Positions 46,901 to 59,900 of a stretch of DNA of 64,000 nucleotides are shown here, in pieces; position 1 is the stretch's first letter; each line of letters begins with the position of its first letter. The position numbers and the translations under genes were made by a program. Below the pieces are notes generated by a model. The model made no database searches and was not told where the DNA came from. It was given only the letters and a program-made list of their open reading frames with translations. The DNA is from Antedon mediterranea (lineage: Eukaryota > Echinodermata > Crinoidea > Comatulida > Antedonidae), in contig NC_092676.1 in the NCBI RefSeq assembly GCF_964355755.1, positions 22,178,288-22,242,287 of the forward strand, given 5' to 3'.

Positions 46901-49900
46901 TGAAAACAATCAAACCCATCACAAGACATGATGTCCAGTGAACCTGAAAACAATCAAACCCATCACAAGACATGATGTCCAGTGAACCTGAAAACAATCA
47001 AACCCATCACAAGACATGATGTCCAGTGAACCTGAGGCCAACAAGTGCCTATATTTCCAGAAAGGTTACAGACAAACTTTCAAATACATAATAAAACATT
47101 TATAAATAGCGTACCGGTACTTTCTTAACCAATCCATAACATTACCGAAAGCCAGTATAAAACATACCTCCATTAGGAAAGTAAAATGCTCTCTGTCCAC
47201 TGCTGGACTCCCTCTAGCTGCAGGGTACTCCCAGTCGAGATCAAGCCCGTCAAAGTTCCTATCTCGCAGAAATCTAATAGAAGTTTCAATAAAGTGAGCG
47301 CGGTTAGCACTGGTAGACACCATCGTAGAGAACTTTGCTACTCCAAAATTCCATCCACCGACAGCCAGGACAACCTTCAGTTTTGTGTTTTGACGTTTTA
47401 ATTGAATCACCTATGAGAAGTAAATTAATTCATTACATTTTGATGACATAGATAGTTTTGCTATTGCTGAATATTTGTATGCAATTTTTACTTGGCAAAA
47501 ATAGAATTTTGCTAAGTAAATAGTACATACTTGCTTCGTTTTTTTCACGATAACGTCAACAATTGTTAAGTTTGCTTCCAGATTTGCTAGATAGTAGGTA
47601 TATATTTACAGTTATTGATTTTCAGAAAAAATCATTATATTTGTGACGGCACAAATGCTTAGTAAAATCTCGAGTTCTTTTTATCTTTAATGGGCCGAAA
47701 AAATAAGTGCACGCCCTCTGTTGCTCTCTTTATTTTGCCAAGTATTTCGCTCAGAGCTAAAAATGTTTTTTTTAAGAGTTTGTCCTACCTTAGAGTACAT
47801 TCCCTGAGACCATGTAGTGTTATCATCGTTCCATTCATACGGAATAAGTTCATTATTGGAATTCATGTTAGCAAATGAGTAGACGATGTGTGTACACAAG
47901 AATGGATCGATATCTTTTGGAAGAAACTTTGCAGGTCCTGGACGATACTGAGCCCAATTCGTGTGGTAACATATCCTGTTGTACGCAGATGCCAGATCTG
48001 AAAATGTTAATATAATCTGTTGTATGCAACCTGCTGAATGAGAATCCGAACATACAACTTTAGTGGTGTATTCGAGATAGCCCTTAGCGTTTGTTCAATC
48101 TGAAATTGTTTTCTATAGGCCTAGAGGCCTCTTGGTTTGTTTCACTTGAGTTTTGATCTCAAAGAAGTAGCCCTGTGTTATCTTTTAAAACATACATCTT
48201 CTAGAGGAATCCGTTCTGAGTGTCTGGAGTAAAGCTATAAGCTTAACACTTGTGTTGATAATGACCGATCGTCCTTTAATGGAATCTAGATTGTGAACTG
48301 AAGATGGGTTTTCGGAAAAACGGTTCACAAAGTCGATATATTCCACCGAATAATAACATTGTTAGAAGTGACATTTAACTAAGACTTTCCTACGGTTTAC
48401 CATTTGACATTTACCGTTTTACTAGGATACAGTAGTACAGTAGCTAACTAACGGATGTCAAAAGTTCACAAACGTAGCAATTATGATTAATTTAAACTCA
48501 CACCTTGTTAAACTGGTAATAACAGGATACACTATTACTAAGTCTTACTGTTTCTAAACCACATAAACCTCACTGATTATGATTTCTTTCTGAATTCAAA
48601 GGTTTTGACACAAGTGTGTGTTTCCACTAGGTATTTATTGGATTAAGAATAACACCTTATTTTGTTGAATTTACTTTTTGTGAAGGTTTTTTTTACAAAA
48701 CAGATTATAAGATAAGATAAGCCTACCCGAACTGATTTAAGCATTGGTATGCCGAATATTAAAAAATCGGTATTAAAACGTATTATTGTTTTTCTTATTA
48801 AAAGTAAAACGGCAAGGGCAAGAAATTGGGCGTGATGTCAAGGCGTGATCGAAACCTGGTCTATGTTGACATGATTTTCTCTCATTGCGTCGTCCTTCGG
48901 ATTGAACGTTAAGTCATTGTTACGTGGTTCGTGTTCACGATCAAGAAAGATTGTCCATTGTCCATATTACCGAAACAATCAGATGCCCAATCACAACGCA
49001 CAATTTTTCCTCCAGGTCAAAGGCTAAAAATTATCGCATTTATCCGATAATTATCCGATTTGAATGAGATAATTATCGGTTAATTTTTCTCGAGTAGAAT
49101 CGGTTAAACCCCGTTTCCACAGGCAGTTTATCGGTTAATTATGGGTTAATTTTTATGTGGAAACACGAAACGAAAAAAAAAAAACTGAGAAACATTAATT
49201 TACTTTAATCGACGAACCAATATTAAACTCACTGTTTTATAGTATTTTCTAAATATTTTAGTACGTAGTCTATAAACTATCAAATGTTAACTTTCTAAAC
49301 TGGAATTTAAAAAACATACCTGAACAACAAATGATAATAGCAAAAATTAATGAAGCAGTCGCAACATACTGTAAAACAAAGATTGAAAACAAAATGTAAC
49401 ATTAGAAAACAAAACTGAGGATTACTTTACTTTGTATGTATTCAAATAGAGATTGTAGTAAAATTAGTTTTTTGAAAAATATGGCTTTATAAAGCTAAAA
49501 TACATAATTCCGAATTATTTCTTTTAAACCATATTCAAATTAATAAATAAACCGCTTTAACATAGGAAAAAATGATAGCAAATACATATAGGTAGGCCTA
49601 ATGCATATACCGTAACCTGTGCAAATCCCACTAAAGCGTGGTTCCCACTAGCGACGCAACACAAGAACGTAACGCAACGCAAGTGAATTGACCAATCACA
49701 AGCGATGGCTTATTCGCTTGTGATTGCTAACTGTCTATAACTTCGCTTGTCATTGGTAAAAACGCTTGCGTTGCGTTGCGTTTACGTTCTTGCGTTACGT
49801 TCTAGTGGGAACCAAGCTTTAGTGATTGTGTATCTAGTAAGCCCATAGTAGTATTTCAAATCGTTAAGAGAAGTTTTCAGTTTGGAGAAAGTTTACGCTA

Positions 49901-50271
49901 CTGATACAGGCTTGGTTCTCACTAGAAACGCAACGTAAACACTACGTACATGCAACGCAAATAGTTTGACCAGTCACCAGTGGTCAAACTAATTGTACGT
50001 TGCTGCGTTGCCTTCAAGTGAGAATTGAACATATCATAAGAATTTATGTTTTCAGAAAATTGTTTATTGAATGTGGATATTTTCCTATGTTGTAGACCTA
50101 TGTAGCCCAGCCCAGTCCCTTTGTCCCGTATTCTTGAAAGCGGACTAATTTGGTCCAGGCTAATGTTGAAACAGCATTCTTGACTATCTATAGTCCTGGA
50201 ATAACCGGGACTAGTTGAATAGTCTCTTGTAGTAAAAACAAAACTTCCTCACTCACCTGTTTAGCTACCAT
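43978..50271 (-). CDS. Secreted GH18 chitinase with Thr-rich linker and three CBM14 domains, complete
   Basis: This is an endo-acting family 18 chitinase of the CHIA/chitotriosidase type. Coding exons in order are 50271-50257, 49368-49320, 47997-47789, 47410-47168, 46642-46515, 46333-46219, 46121-45912, 45644-45525, 45246-44757 and 44585-43978 (stop), 2187 bases, 728 residues, all phases consistent. Residues 1-21 form a signal peptide. The GH18 barrel (about 25-400) opens [13 protein letters not shown] and includes [22 protein letters not shown] (DxxDxDxE at 145-152, catalytic Glu 152 present), [16 protein letters not shown] and [11 protein letters not shown] with the substrate Trp. A Thr/Ser/Pro linker (about 409-530) contains three copies of a 14-residue repeat ([14 protein letters not shown]). 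Three six-Cys CBM14 (peritrophin-A) domains end the protein, the last two separated by an acidic spacer. It should be active on chitin, in gut or immunity. The exact orthologue is not decided. Confidence 0.94.
44925..45055 (-). repeat. 42-bp coding tandem repeat in the chitinase linker
   Basis: Three near-identical 42-bp units encode [14 protein letters not shown]-type repeats. The antisense frame across this region is an artefact of the repeat. Confidence 0.85.
45698..45785. repeat. Partial TTGGTTCCCACTAG-family copy
   Basis: GCTTGGTTCCCACAAGAGAG, GCAATGACGGAGACGCAACT and TTTTGTGGGAACAAAG suggest a shortened, worn foldback copy. It lies in a chitinase intron. Confidence 0.5.
46687..47036. 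repeat. 44-bp minisatellite, eight copies
   Basis: Units starting CAATCAAACCCATC occur at 46687, 46731, 46775, 46819, 46863, 46907, 46951 and 46995. Only a few substitutions separate them (for example GCAAGAC and GTCCTG in the first, AAGGC in the fifth). It sits in the chitinase intron between the catalytic-motif exon and the next. The copies abut without spacers. Confidence 0.93.
48060..49315. other. Chitinase intron 2, mostly unassigned
   Basis: No exon is seen between 47998 and 49319. At 49030-49165 the motif TAATTATCGGTTAATTTT recurs and GTTTCCACA faces TGTGGAAAC (about 49119-49163), which may be a small foldback remnant. Confidence 0.4.
49632..49822. mobile_element. TTGGTTCCCACTAG-family foldback MITE, best copy
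   Basis: The ends AAGCGTGGTTCCCACTAGCG and TTCTAGTGGGAACCAAGCTT are inverted. Inside, GACGCAACACAAGAACGTAA and ATTGACCAATCACAAGCGAT are mirrored by TTCGCTTGTGATTGC and GCGTTTACGTTCTTGCG. It lies in chitinase intron 1. Confidence 0.88.
49910..50034. mobile_element. TTGGTTCCCACTAG-family foldback MITE, short copy
   Basis: GGCTTGGTTCTCACTAGAAA and CTTCAAGTGAGAATTGAAC are the inverted ends. The centre, TTTGACCAGTCACCAGTGGTCAAA, is a near-perfect hairpin. It is about 90 bp from the previous copy in chitinase intron 1. Confidence 0.8.
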
Positions 50272-50336
50272 TGTTGGTCTCCTGTTATTTCTTCTTCGTT
50301 CCAAACTTACTACAGGTACTCAGACGTTTAGACGTT

Positions 50337-50382
50337 TATTTATAGTAAGTTATAACAAAACGTATTGATCCCATTGACGTCA
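50337..50382 (-). promoter_or_regulatory. Chitinase promoter: TATA box and cAMP-response element
   Basis: On the minus strand TATAAATA lies at 50344-50337, about 66 bp 5' of the ATG, placing the start site near 50310 with a roughly 40-base leader. A consensus CRE palindrome TGACGTCA is at 50375-50382, about 30 bp further upstream. These are sequence matches, untested. Confidence 0.55.
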
Positions 50383-50389
50383 CAAATTA

Positions 50390-53300
50390 TGTAACACTAT
50401 TTATAAATAGTGGCAAGCCTGACCACCCAGTTGCTACCTACTCCGCCACAGTTTGTGACTAATACCACCTTTGTTTGGAGTTTCGTATCGACTGCATTTC
50501 ACTGATTAAATCCATATTTAGTAATGCCATATGGTCATTAGGCAAACCACTGGATTAAGATGTATAAATAGTCATAGGCGCAAATCATGATTTTATCACT
50601 GATTCAGAGAAGCGTGTCACTTATTGTAGAATAAAGATTAAAATTATTTATTACAAAGATCGATTTAAAAAAAAACTAACCCAATAAAATAAATAAATAT
50701 TCGATTCAAAATATGTATTAATTGTTTAGGATTTCACCGTACTGTATCTGTAACCTCCAGGACAGGCTCTTAAATTAGGTTAGGGAGGTGAGTACGTAGC
50801 TATGCTTGAGATTGAGACCGGTCAGACACCCTTCACTCATTTATTAGGCCTATACTGGCTTTTTTAGGAAAAAATAGTTAGTTTACATTTCCTATTTGTA
50901 CTTAGGGCATCCTTAGTTTGGTTTAGTTTTTGTTTGATTAGTTGTTATTCCTTTTTACATGGTTCGTGAACTTTTCAGTCCACCACTGCCATACTTGTAG
51001 GCCTATGTATAGCCTGATGACCTCTGTTAGTTTCTTACTTCTGTATCTTCAATGAAGTACACAGACGTTAGGCGTATGATGATTATAATTTAGTATAGAA
51101 AACCAACGAAAGTGACTGAATAATTGTATTGAATTTAGTAGGATTATTAGATTTTTAACGTTGTGGTTTTGAGACTAACCCAGATTACCTGATGCACCCC
51201 TTAACCTAAAAATGGAAAAACCATTTAATATGTTTAATCGTTATAATCTAGGCAGGTGACTAATGTAATTCATCTGAACAATGCATGCGTTTTTGTAAGG
51301 CTTAACATAGGCGTAACTGTGGCTATTTTTTTTACACGAAACGCATTGGTTAAAAATATTAAGTCGTGTGTTTATCGCAATTATAGTTAGGCCTAAATAT
51401 TGGCCTATCTTACAACTTAAAATATATTTATTTTTTGTTTTATATTATTCTACTACTGATATGATGATTATATATTACTAAGGAATTAAAAAAATATATA
51501 TTGTGTTTACTTTCTCAATATATTAGTTTTGTTATGATTCATTATCGGGGTGTGATTAGCGATTCCAATCATGCAGTAACGTTGGATTATAGCAAAATAA
51601 TAGTATAGGCATACTGTTCCCCCTTTAGAGGCAATAAACTGAAAAATATATTTGACAAATTTATACAAAATATTAGTGTTTTAATCAGAAAAGCTATGAC
51701 GCCACTAGTTGCTAACTTCATTTGGTATACTTTCATATTACTAATTGAGAGTAGGAAGAAAACTGGCTTCATTAACTTTATGTTATTGTCCTGGCAGTAA
51801 ATCGTTTCTTTTATTTATTATACTTGAGTATATTGTTTATGTTTTCAAACATGCAGTCTCTGACGTAATTTATTTCTATTTTAAGAACTATTGTCACAAT
51901 AGGAATTATCCTCTGTCTACTCTAGAGTATCAAAACCGAAAGGTCTAATAATTAATTTAAAGTAAGAAAGTATATATGTAATCAAACTGTCCCTGTAGTG
52001 CTTGCCAATCACATTATTCAAGAAACAGATAAGCTGAAGAAAACTCATTTGACGAAAATATGTATTTTTGTCCTCATTTTAACTGGAATCCCGGACACCC
52101 GTCATTCCTGGATGCGCACGCGGTAAGTTTTAAAAGCTTCATTTCGCGCTCGCGGCGCTGAAAATGTTCAATCAACAATAACAATAAATTACAACCAAAC
52201 AATTTTAATAATTTAATTTAGAACTATACACAGACGTTAAATACACAATTATACATTGGGCCTACAGCATTACAAAACAATGCAAAACTATCTGTACTAA
52301 AACAGTAGATATATACCATTGTGCTGTTTGAAGGTGAAGAAACAATCGCTGTAGGGAACGGTAAATTATGCTTAGTAGGTTTAGGCCTACTACACAATTT
52401 GAGAATAAGAAATGTAACCTTCTTTCAACCTGTATGCAAAGCTGTTCCCGCTCTTGAAGTTTTCCGTAATTTTTGCAATTCTGTTTATGGTTTCCTTAGA
52501 CTACAGTAATAATACAAGTCATTACCATAGGCCTTACATGACGTTTAACATTCATATTATAGTCTATCGGCACTATATAGCTCGCAATTAACCAAGAAGT
52601 GTACGCTAACCGACCGAACGAATTGGTCAATGGAATTAAATAAAATACTTAATACGCATGCGTGAGTTTTGTAACCAAACATAAAATCCGACCGATGACA
52701 AGAGACTATTAAGTATGTACAATCTGCTCCCTTTTAAAATTCCCGGGATTGTTGCCATTACTATAGCGTCGCCACTCACTTTCTGGGTAATTTAATACAA
52801 TCAGCGGATCACTCAGCAGGAAATAAAATGGCATTTAATGCGGTAGTAACTAAACTATCAACACCTACAGTTACTACAATAAGATTTAATATGAACATTT
52901 ACGATCAAGATCTTGCGTACACTATAAACAACCTATTACCATCGTATACCAAACGTCTGACCAAACAATATAATAATACATCACACGGATAGAGTGCACA
53001 TCCGGGTTTAGTTAACGTTGTAACGCATGATTTACTGTTACTGTAACTTGCAATCTGGAGGTATGTCATCATTTTATGATAGACTTATTATGTATTTTCC
53101 GCTTAGGCCTAAAATTTTGTGAACTTCTTATACTCCCTTCAACATGAAACAATTCCTGGATACTTCGCTGGCCTTTTGGTGCTGATGTATTCACTGTGAA
53201 TGTCTGTATCTTAGCTTATATCTAAAGACAATTTTAGGCCTGAATGTATATATATATATACAATTTGAACAAGATACTTTACGGTACATCGAATATTCTA

Positions 53301-53565
53301 TGAAAATTAATGTCACCTTAATAGTCAATTATGTCCTTGAGTAAGGGTGCCCCAAAGGAATCTACTGTAATATTCATGATTAAACGATAAGCAAGTTGTG
53401 GTTACATTGAACACGCTAATAAAAATGAACATTTAATGCGATGAAAATTAACTTATTATGCTAAGTAATAACATTCACAATAAGTTTTACTAAACATAAT
53501 GCGATGGACATTACAGCAATTAATTACTATCTACGCACAACGTACAGTACTCTCCACGATGATTT
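50390..53565. other. Intergenic spacer between GPCR and chitinase genes
   Basis: No gene is supported. AT-rich sequence with scattered short frames. ACGCATGCG (about 52663) and a CpG-richer stretch around 52600-53050 look slightly promoter-like but have no attached exon I can defend. A TATATATATA run is near 53248. Confidence 0.5.
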
Positions 53566-53568
53566 TTT

Positions 53569-53805
53569 TACACCATATTTAATGAGGGTGATCTACCCAG
53601 CAATTGCTGATCATTAGGGACCCTCAGAGGTTCACAAGACAAACATTACACAAGATGCTCTACATAAACAAAGTCTTATTACAAGTCTTGGGAGGGGAGT
53701 TGTAATTTTGTCCTTAGAAGAAATCCTGACATGTGACGAGACTTAAACCCAGGACCCTTGGAGTGGTAGCCAACCATCATAACCACCAAGCCACAACTCC
53801 GAATC
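53569..53805 (-). mobile_element. tRNA-derived SINE (SINE-3 family), full copy
   Basis: On the minus strand it begins GGAGTTGTGGCTTGGTGGTT (A box) and GTCCTGGGTTTAAGTCTCGT (B box). The body matches 38925-39076, ending ACCCTCATTAAATATGGTG. It lies just beyond the 3' end of the GPCR gene and may be part of its 3' UTR. Confidence 0.78.
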
Positions 53806-53906
53806 ACCAGTAACTTGCAATTACACTGCCAGTAACAAACGTTTCAGTGTTAGGCCCTCGTTGATCAAAGTAACTTTGAATTATCATTTTTAGTCAGGTT
53901 TACAAC

Positions 53907-56900
53907 TTATTTCTTCTTGACCGAAACTTCTCGATCCGACTGTCCAGATTTGTAATCAGTAGACCTGGTCTTGTTGGATGACGTTCGGTTGGTTCCGCCT
54001 TTCATAAGCTTAAATACACGTTGATTGCACACAAAAAATACAAAGAAAAATACACCCTGTAAGGAGTTAACAAAAACATACACGTACCAGATGACAGTTG
54101 AGCCGGTAATCGCTGCAAGGAATCCAAAGATCCACGACATACCCATTAATGTTGACAACTGAAAGCAAAAAGATCCAAATTCTAAAAAATATTCATTGGA
54201 AAAATGTTTAAGGCTCATCTACATATGGTATTTTTAATTTTCATTTTTAAACAAAGTATAGGCTCCTGATTTTTAAACAAATTATATTGTTTATTGTAGA
54301 ATATAAACATTTGCAACAACATTGTAATTGATAATAACCTCAATTTGTTTCCGACTGTGGTGAAGCAAAATAGTGCCTCGAAAACATTGACTCTCATTGA
54401 TGTATTTGTTTTCCTTTTGAATAAGAAAGTATAAAAATCGAATCAACGGGAATATCTTATATAATAATAATATACAACAGAAACTTTAAAACGGTAGTCT
54501 CACAGTTTTCATTTCTAAACGAAAAAAAAATACCTTAGCATAGATGATCAGCTCTTCAAATCTCGACTTCGTTTTAGTATTGTTGTTCTGAATCGTTTTG
54601 GTTACTTGTTTCGTCCTCCTGATCGAAATTACTGTCATAATAAAGAAAACCACGTTCATTGACAATGTAAGAGCAACTGGGCCTCCGAATGCTATGAGAT
54701 TCATTGTACCATTGCCAATGATACAGACGTCACTGTTACCATAATACATATCAAGATCAAGTGAAGATTGGATCAGACCTAAGCAGACACCAACGATCAC
54801 TGCTGGCGAACCCCAGGCATAGACAGAATACAGGATCAGAGTGTTGCGTTTACGATGAGCATTCTGCGGTGAACCCTTGAAGGTAAACGTACGGCGGACA
54901 TCAAATGAGAGGACATTCATCCAAAAGAATGACGCCAGCCAGAAGTAATGTTGCAAGATAGCAACAATCTTGCACATGTTTCTATGTTGTGTCTGACCAG
55001 ATCCAAAAAAGAAGATTAAAAGTGCCAAGAATAACGCAACGATGAGGTTCATAACAGACTTTCCAGGTAAGGTACGTAGCGCTTTGAATCGACAATATAA
55101 GATGAAGGTTATAAGCAAAGCTGCGAGAGACATAGAAATAAATATTCGGGTTAAGAAGCCCTGCAGTGCCTCGTGATCAATCCCATCAACTTCTATGTAT
55201 TCATTTTGCTGACATACTAAAATGCTTCCATTCTTTAAGTAAACGTGACTCGATGGACCATATATGATTTCGGAATGGATATGTACAATGTGACCTGTTT
55301 TCTTAGGATGTAGATGGAAACTGTTGGCTGGATGGACTTCATGGGGGCATGTTAGATTAGACTCTGAGCTGTTCCTGCAAACACGGTTGTCGAGTGGCAT
55401 ACTGTATGCCTGCTTATGTGTATCAAAATGGAAACTATACCGCCAATGTATATCGTGTATTCCAGAATAGGTCTGGTTTAGACTTTCTGGGTTAATACTC
55501 GTATCGTAGCATATGTCACGTGGCACGTTGTAACACAAGTGCATCACCTCAATGAAGGAGATGTTGCAAAAGAGATCGCCTTTGTCAGTACCAAGAAATG
55601 CTTCTTCCAAGAATGATTTGTATTCTCTTGGTAGAGATGAGTTTACTTCAACTATCTGCATATTCACGTTGAAACAATTATCGTTCCTGCATTTTGATAT
55701 GTTTAAAATATACTTCTCGTTTATGTTGAGATTTTTTGTGAGACAAGTATTTGACGACGTCAGATTCTCTGTTGTCACAAAATCAATTAATAACGAAGAG
55801 CTCTCACATGTAGGAAATATTTGTTTGGCCGTCAGAGAGCGACAGATTTCTTCAAATGGGTCGTATATTTCGTCGTTTTTGCACGAACTCGCTTGAGGTA
55901 AAATAACATAATCATCACTCTGTACTTGAACATTGTCATTGCCACTTGAGAAATCAAAAAGTACTGACAACGATTTAGTTTTAGGGGAAATAACAGCAAT
56001 ACCAAAACCAACACTCACGATGTTAGGTCCAGCTTCATCGACTATACTCGAACAGTTGATGTTTTCAATGTCCATATTATTACATGAAACACAGTGAGGA
56101 TTTTTATACTTTTTTCCGTTGATATTAACCATAGCCGAGTAACCTTGGCACTTTCGAGCTTCTTCGGAGTCCGCAGAATACGTGTCTGCACAAGAACTGA
56201 TGACGTCGACGTCACATCTCACTGCCAAAGATGCACGTGATCTGTATTCTACAGAACATTCGTTCCCGATGTTTTTAAGTGTTGTTATATTTGATGTTTG
56301 ATTGCATTGTAGCGTGACTTCCCATGTTATGACGTTCTCTTTATTGACGTAGTTACACATCGCACAGTATACGTTCTTATAATGGATGATGCCGTTAGGG
56401 CCAGACACTGGCAGGTTTCTAAGAATATCGTTCGGGTTTGCAGATTCCTTGCACATAGCCTTTATGGAAGAATCAAACCAGGTGGCGTTGCAAACATTGA
56501 CAAGGTAGACCGATTCTGCCGGGGTTGTCTTGACGCAGACAGATGCCATCTCAAGAGGCGTATCTAAAGATCGATTATTCTCGTGGAGATAGTCGATGCA
56601 GCAGGAACCAACGCGTAAGCATCGTTCTTCGCATTCGCATTTTGGATCAAGGTCACGCTCAGGCACGTCGCAGAAGTGACGTTGAGGGCAAAGAAATACA
56701 TCTTGACCCCTGACGTTTACTGTTGAAAAAACAAGAATATTAAACAAATTAGTAAATGCATTTATTTTTACCATGACCAAATCTTACGTTGGTTAAGCCT
56801 GGGTTAATTGGTAGGTAAGAATAACCGAAAGTTCGCATTAGTTCATTGGACACAAGTTCCATACATCACATTAGACCACCGAGGTTACGCTGAATGTTAT

Positions 56901-59900
56901 GGGTAGATTCGACCAAGCCCAAAAAGTATGCAGCGGGTACGTATTACCTATCATGCCGATTGTGGAATGATCTCTGGTTTTGGGTTAACTTTGTGATGTT
57001 TTAAACTCAATGTTGTAGACAAATGAGAGGAAAATAATGAATATGTACGTTAAAAAATGTCGCTTATCAATGAATTGATTTGCATTTCCAAATTTCAACA
57101 GTGCTGTATCTCCATATATGGCAATATTCTAGTAGTATAGGCAAAGTCCGTACTACAGAATCTCATGTTATCACGTGTGTTGCCTGCACCATAAAAAGGT
57201 TATGGTTCGGTTATGATCTATGTCACATATGACACGCGTATTATTCTGAATCACGGAATTTGTCAAGATACTGACAACTTTAGATACAGTGTCAAGAATC
57301 GACTAGACTACAGTACTAGCCAGCTGTGCTCCTAATTTTTTTATCCTTAACACATATGCACACAATTGTATTACAATGGCAGTTTCGATTGGATATTAAA
57401 GGACTACCGCTTCTAAGTACAGTTTAACATTGTTAACATGAATTAATTGTATTTGAAGAATAGTAATTGTTTAAAGTTGGTATTTAAAAATCGATACAAT
57501 ACCGCAACACTGACAGTTAACATACATACAAGCAAACACGACATTGATATACTCTTGAGGTTGAGCAACTTTCACGGATAATAAATCTGTTATCACAAAA
57601 AATGACGAATGATTATTTTACGTTGGTATTTCAAATCAGCGCATGCAAAAATGTATAAGCCTACTCCTTGACATTTAGCAATTTTGATGATGAATATTAT
57701 CAACCCTACTAAATATAAATAAACTCTCTGAATTGATATTATTATATATATAGATAAATGTAAATTATACTAGTTATTTTACTCAATTTAAAGATGTTAC
57801 AATCATCTCCTCCCTGATTTAAATTTACTCAATTTCATGTAAATTTTCACTGAAAGCTTGAATTGTGTGCATTAATTGTATTCCTTCTCGGTTTGATTAT
57901 TTACCTGGAAAAAAAAACTGTAATTTAACGCTAAAAAAAGTTAATTTGAACCGAAATCCAGGGGTTTTGATTGAGTTCAACCGTTTATTTTGTCTTTTTA
58001 GAAGTGGAAACATTGTTTTTTAATTTGTTTTTCAACAAGTGATTAACATTATTAAAACTACTACTATTAAAGTATTTTTTTAATTAGGCTTCAATTTTCA
58101 TGTTTTTGGGGGACAGCATACATCTTTACTTGGTTGTTGAACAATATTATGTACCTACATTTTATTTATGATTACATTATTTTCAAAGAAAATAAAAGAC
58201 CTTATTGCCATTTTTAAACGAACAATGAATAAAATTTACCCATGTGATTTTATTCCATTATAGATTATTTTTAAAACATGACAACATAAGAACGTTATTT
58301 ATAAAAGATGACAACATATAGAAAAGGTAGCCTAAATTGCTTGTGACATCCGGTAGGTCAAAGTGTAGCAGCACACTAATGTAGGAAGCATCATAAACGT
58401 TAAACTTATTGATGACACGAACTGTATACAATTAAGTACTAATTTTACCTACAGGACGGTCTGTTGAACTTGTATGATAGTCCATTAAGAGATGACGCAA
58501 TTCAGTGACTTACATAAGGTATTGCTATTACGCATGCGTTGAAACGCTCATATTTTTTTGCACGCGCTGGTCATTTTTTTGTGCGCATGTGTGTGATACG
58601 ACACTACTGTATAATATTAGTGTTTAAAACAAAAATAAAAATCAAACGAACATTGACCAAATCACCTCGATTTATTTAGTTATTGTACTCCATGAGTATT
58701 ATTCATTGGCTTTACATTTATGATTACATAAAACAAAACATGAAATGAATATTAATATCAGATAAGATCAGAATTTAATAAAGGTATTCATTTCCGTAGA
58801 CAAAAAACAAAAATAATGAATTGACAAAAGAAATTTAAAGTAAACAGACAAATTGACTATCTTTTGCTTTAAATTATTTTTTTTCGGGTAATAATTTTTT
58901 TTTTTCTATCCAATTAATTTTTTTTCATATAGGAAATAACTATGTGACATAACAATTGCATATTCAACAAAATAGAATTTTGAAAAGGGGACAAAATTAT
59001 CTTATATAATCGTTTTATCTAAGATTTTTCAACTTCTGTGTTTGTTACTGTAACATACCAAACGATAACTATATTTTAAACTACTACCTTAAAACTTATA
59101 TGGAATATTCGCGAAAGTTTGCCAGCAATAATAATTTAAGCTTGGATATACATTTTTTTTTCGTCGATTAAAATTAACCGGGTTATTTTTTCTCTGTTAA
59201 TTTTTCTCTGTACATTTTTATGTAGGCCCTATCGCTAAAAGTACTAATTTCTATCGTAAAATAAAAAAGGTCCTTTTATACAATGTAACAGATGGGAAAC
59301 TAATAATAAACAATAAACAAGTCATAATTTTATCTTAACATAACTTTTAATGTTTATATACTTTTATTGCTTCTTTTTAAACGTTTGTTGTTTTTATCCG
59401 GCACGTTCCATCATATAACCTATTCTCAATCAATCGTACAGGTGTAGGCCTATTGTTAAATAAACTATAGTTAATCAGTTTATTTATCACTAATCATAGC
59501 AGGAGACTCCGAAACATGTACATATGCGATTATGTAGTAAAAGCCACTAATAAATCGAATATGGTTAGACTAAAAGCAGCTGTAATTTGTGTGACAACAA
59601 CTTGTATAATGTACCGTCGTATGCTTGTAAAATATCCGGTGGGTTAAAGTGCACGGGTGTACACTAGGAAACACTTTCAAACGTAACACGTTAACCTGTT
59701 AGAAGTACGTAATGACTATATTAAGGATACCATTATTTTCGTTTCAGTAGCCCAATTCAATTATAAATGTATTTCAAAATGTTATTAATATTTAAATAAT
59801 TATCATATAGGCCTAACCTAAACAAATAATATTTGTAAAAGCAATAAAAAAAAGTTATCACTAAAAATACCGGGTCGATTGCGTTTGAGTATTCAGTGGT

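Noticed and set aside
46687-47036. CRISPR-like array of 44-bp repeats
   Set aside because: The units abut directly with no unique spacers, the host is clearly a eukaryote, and the array lies in an intron.
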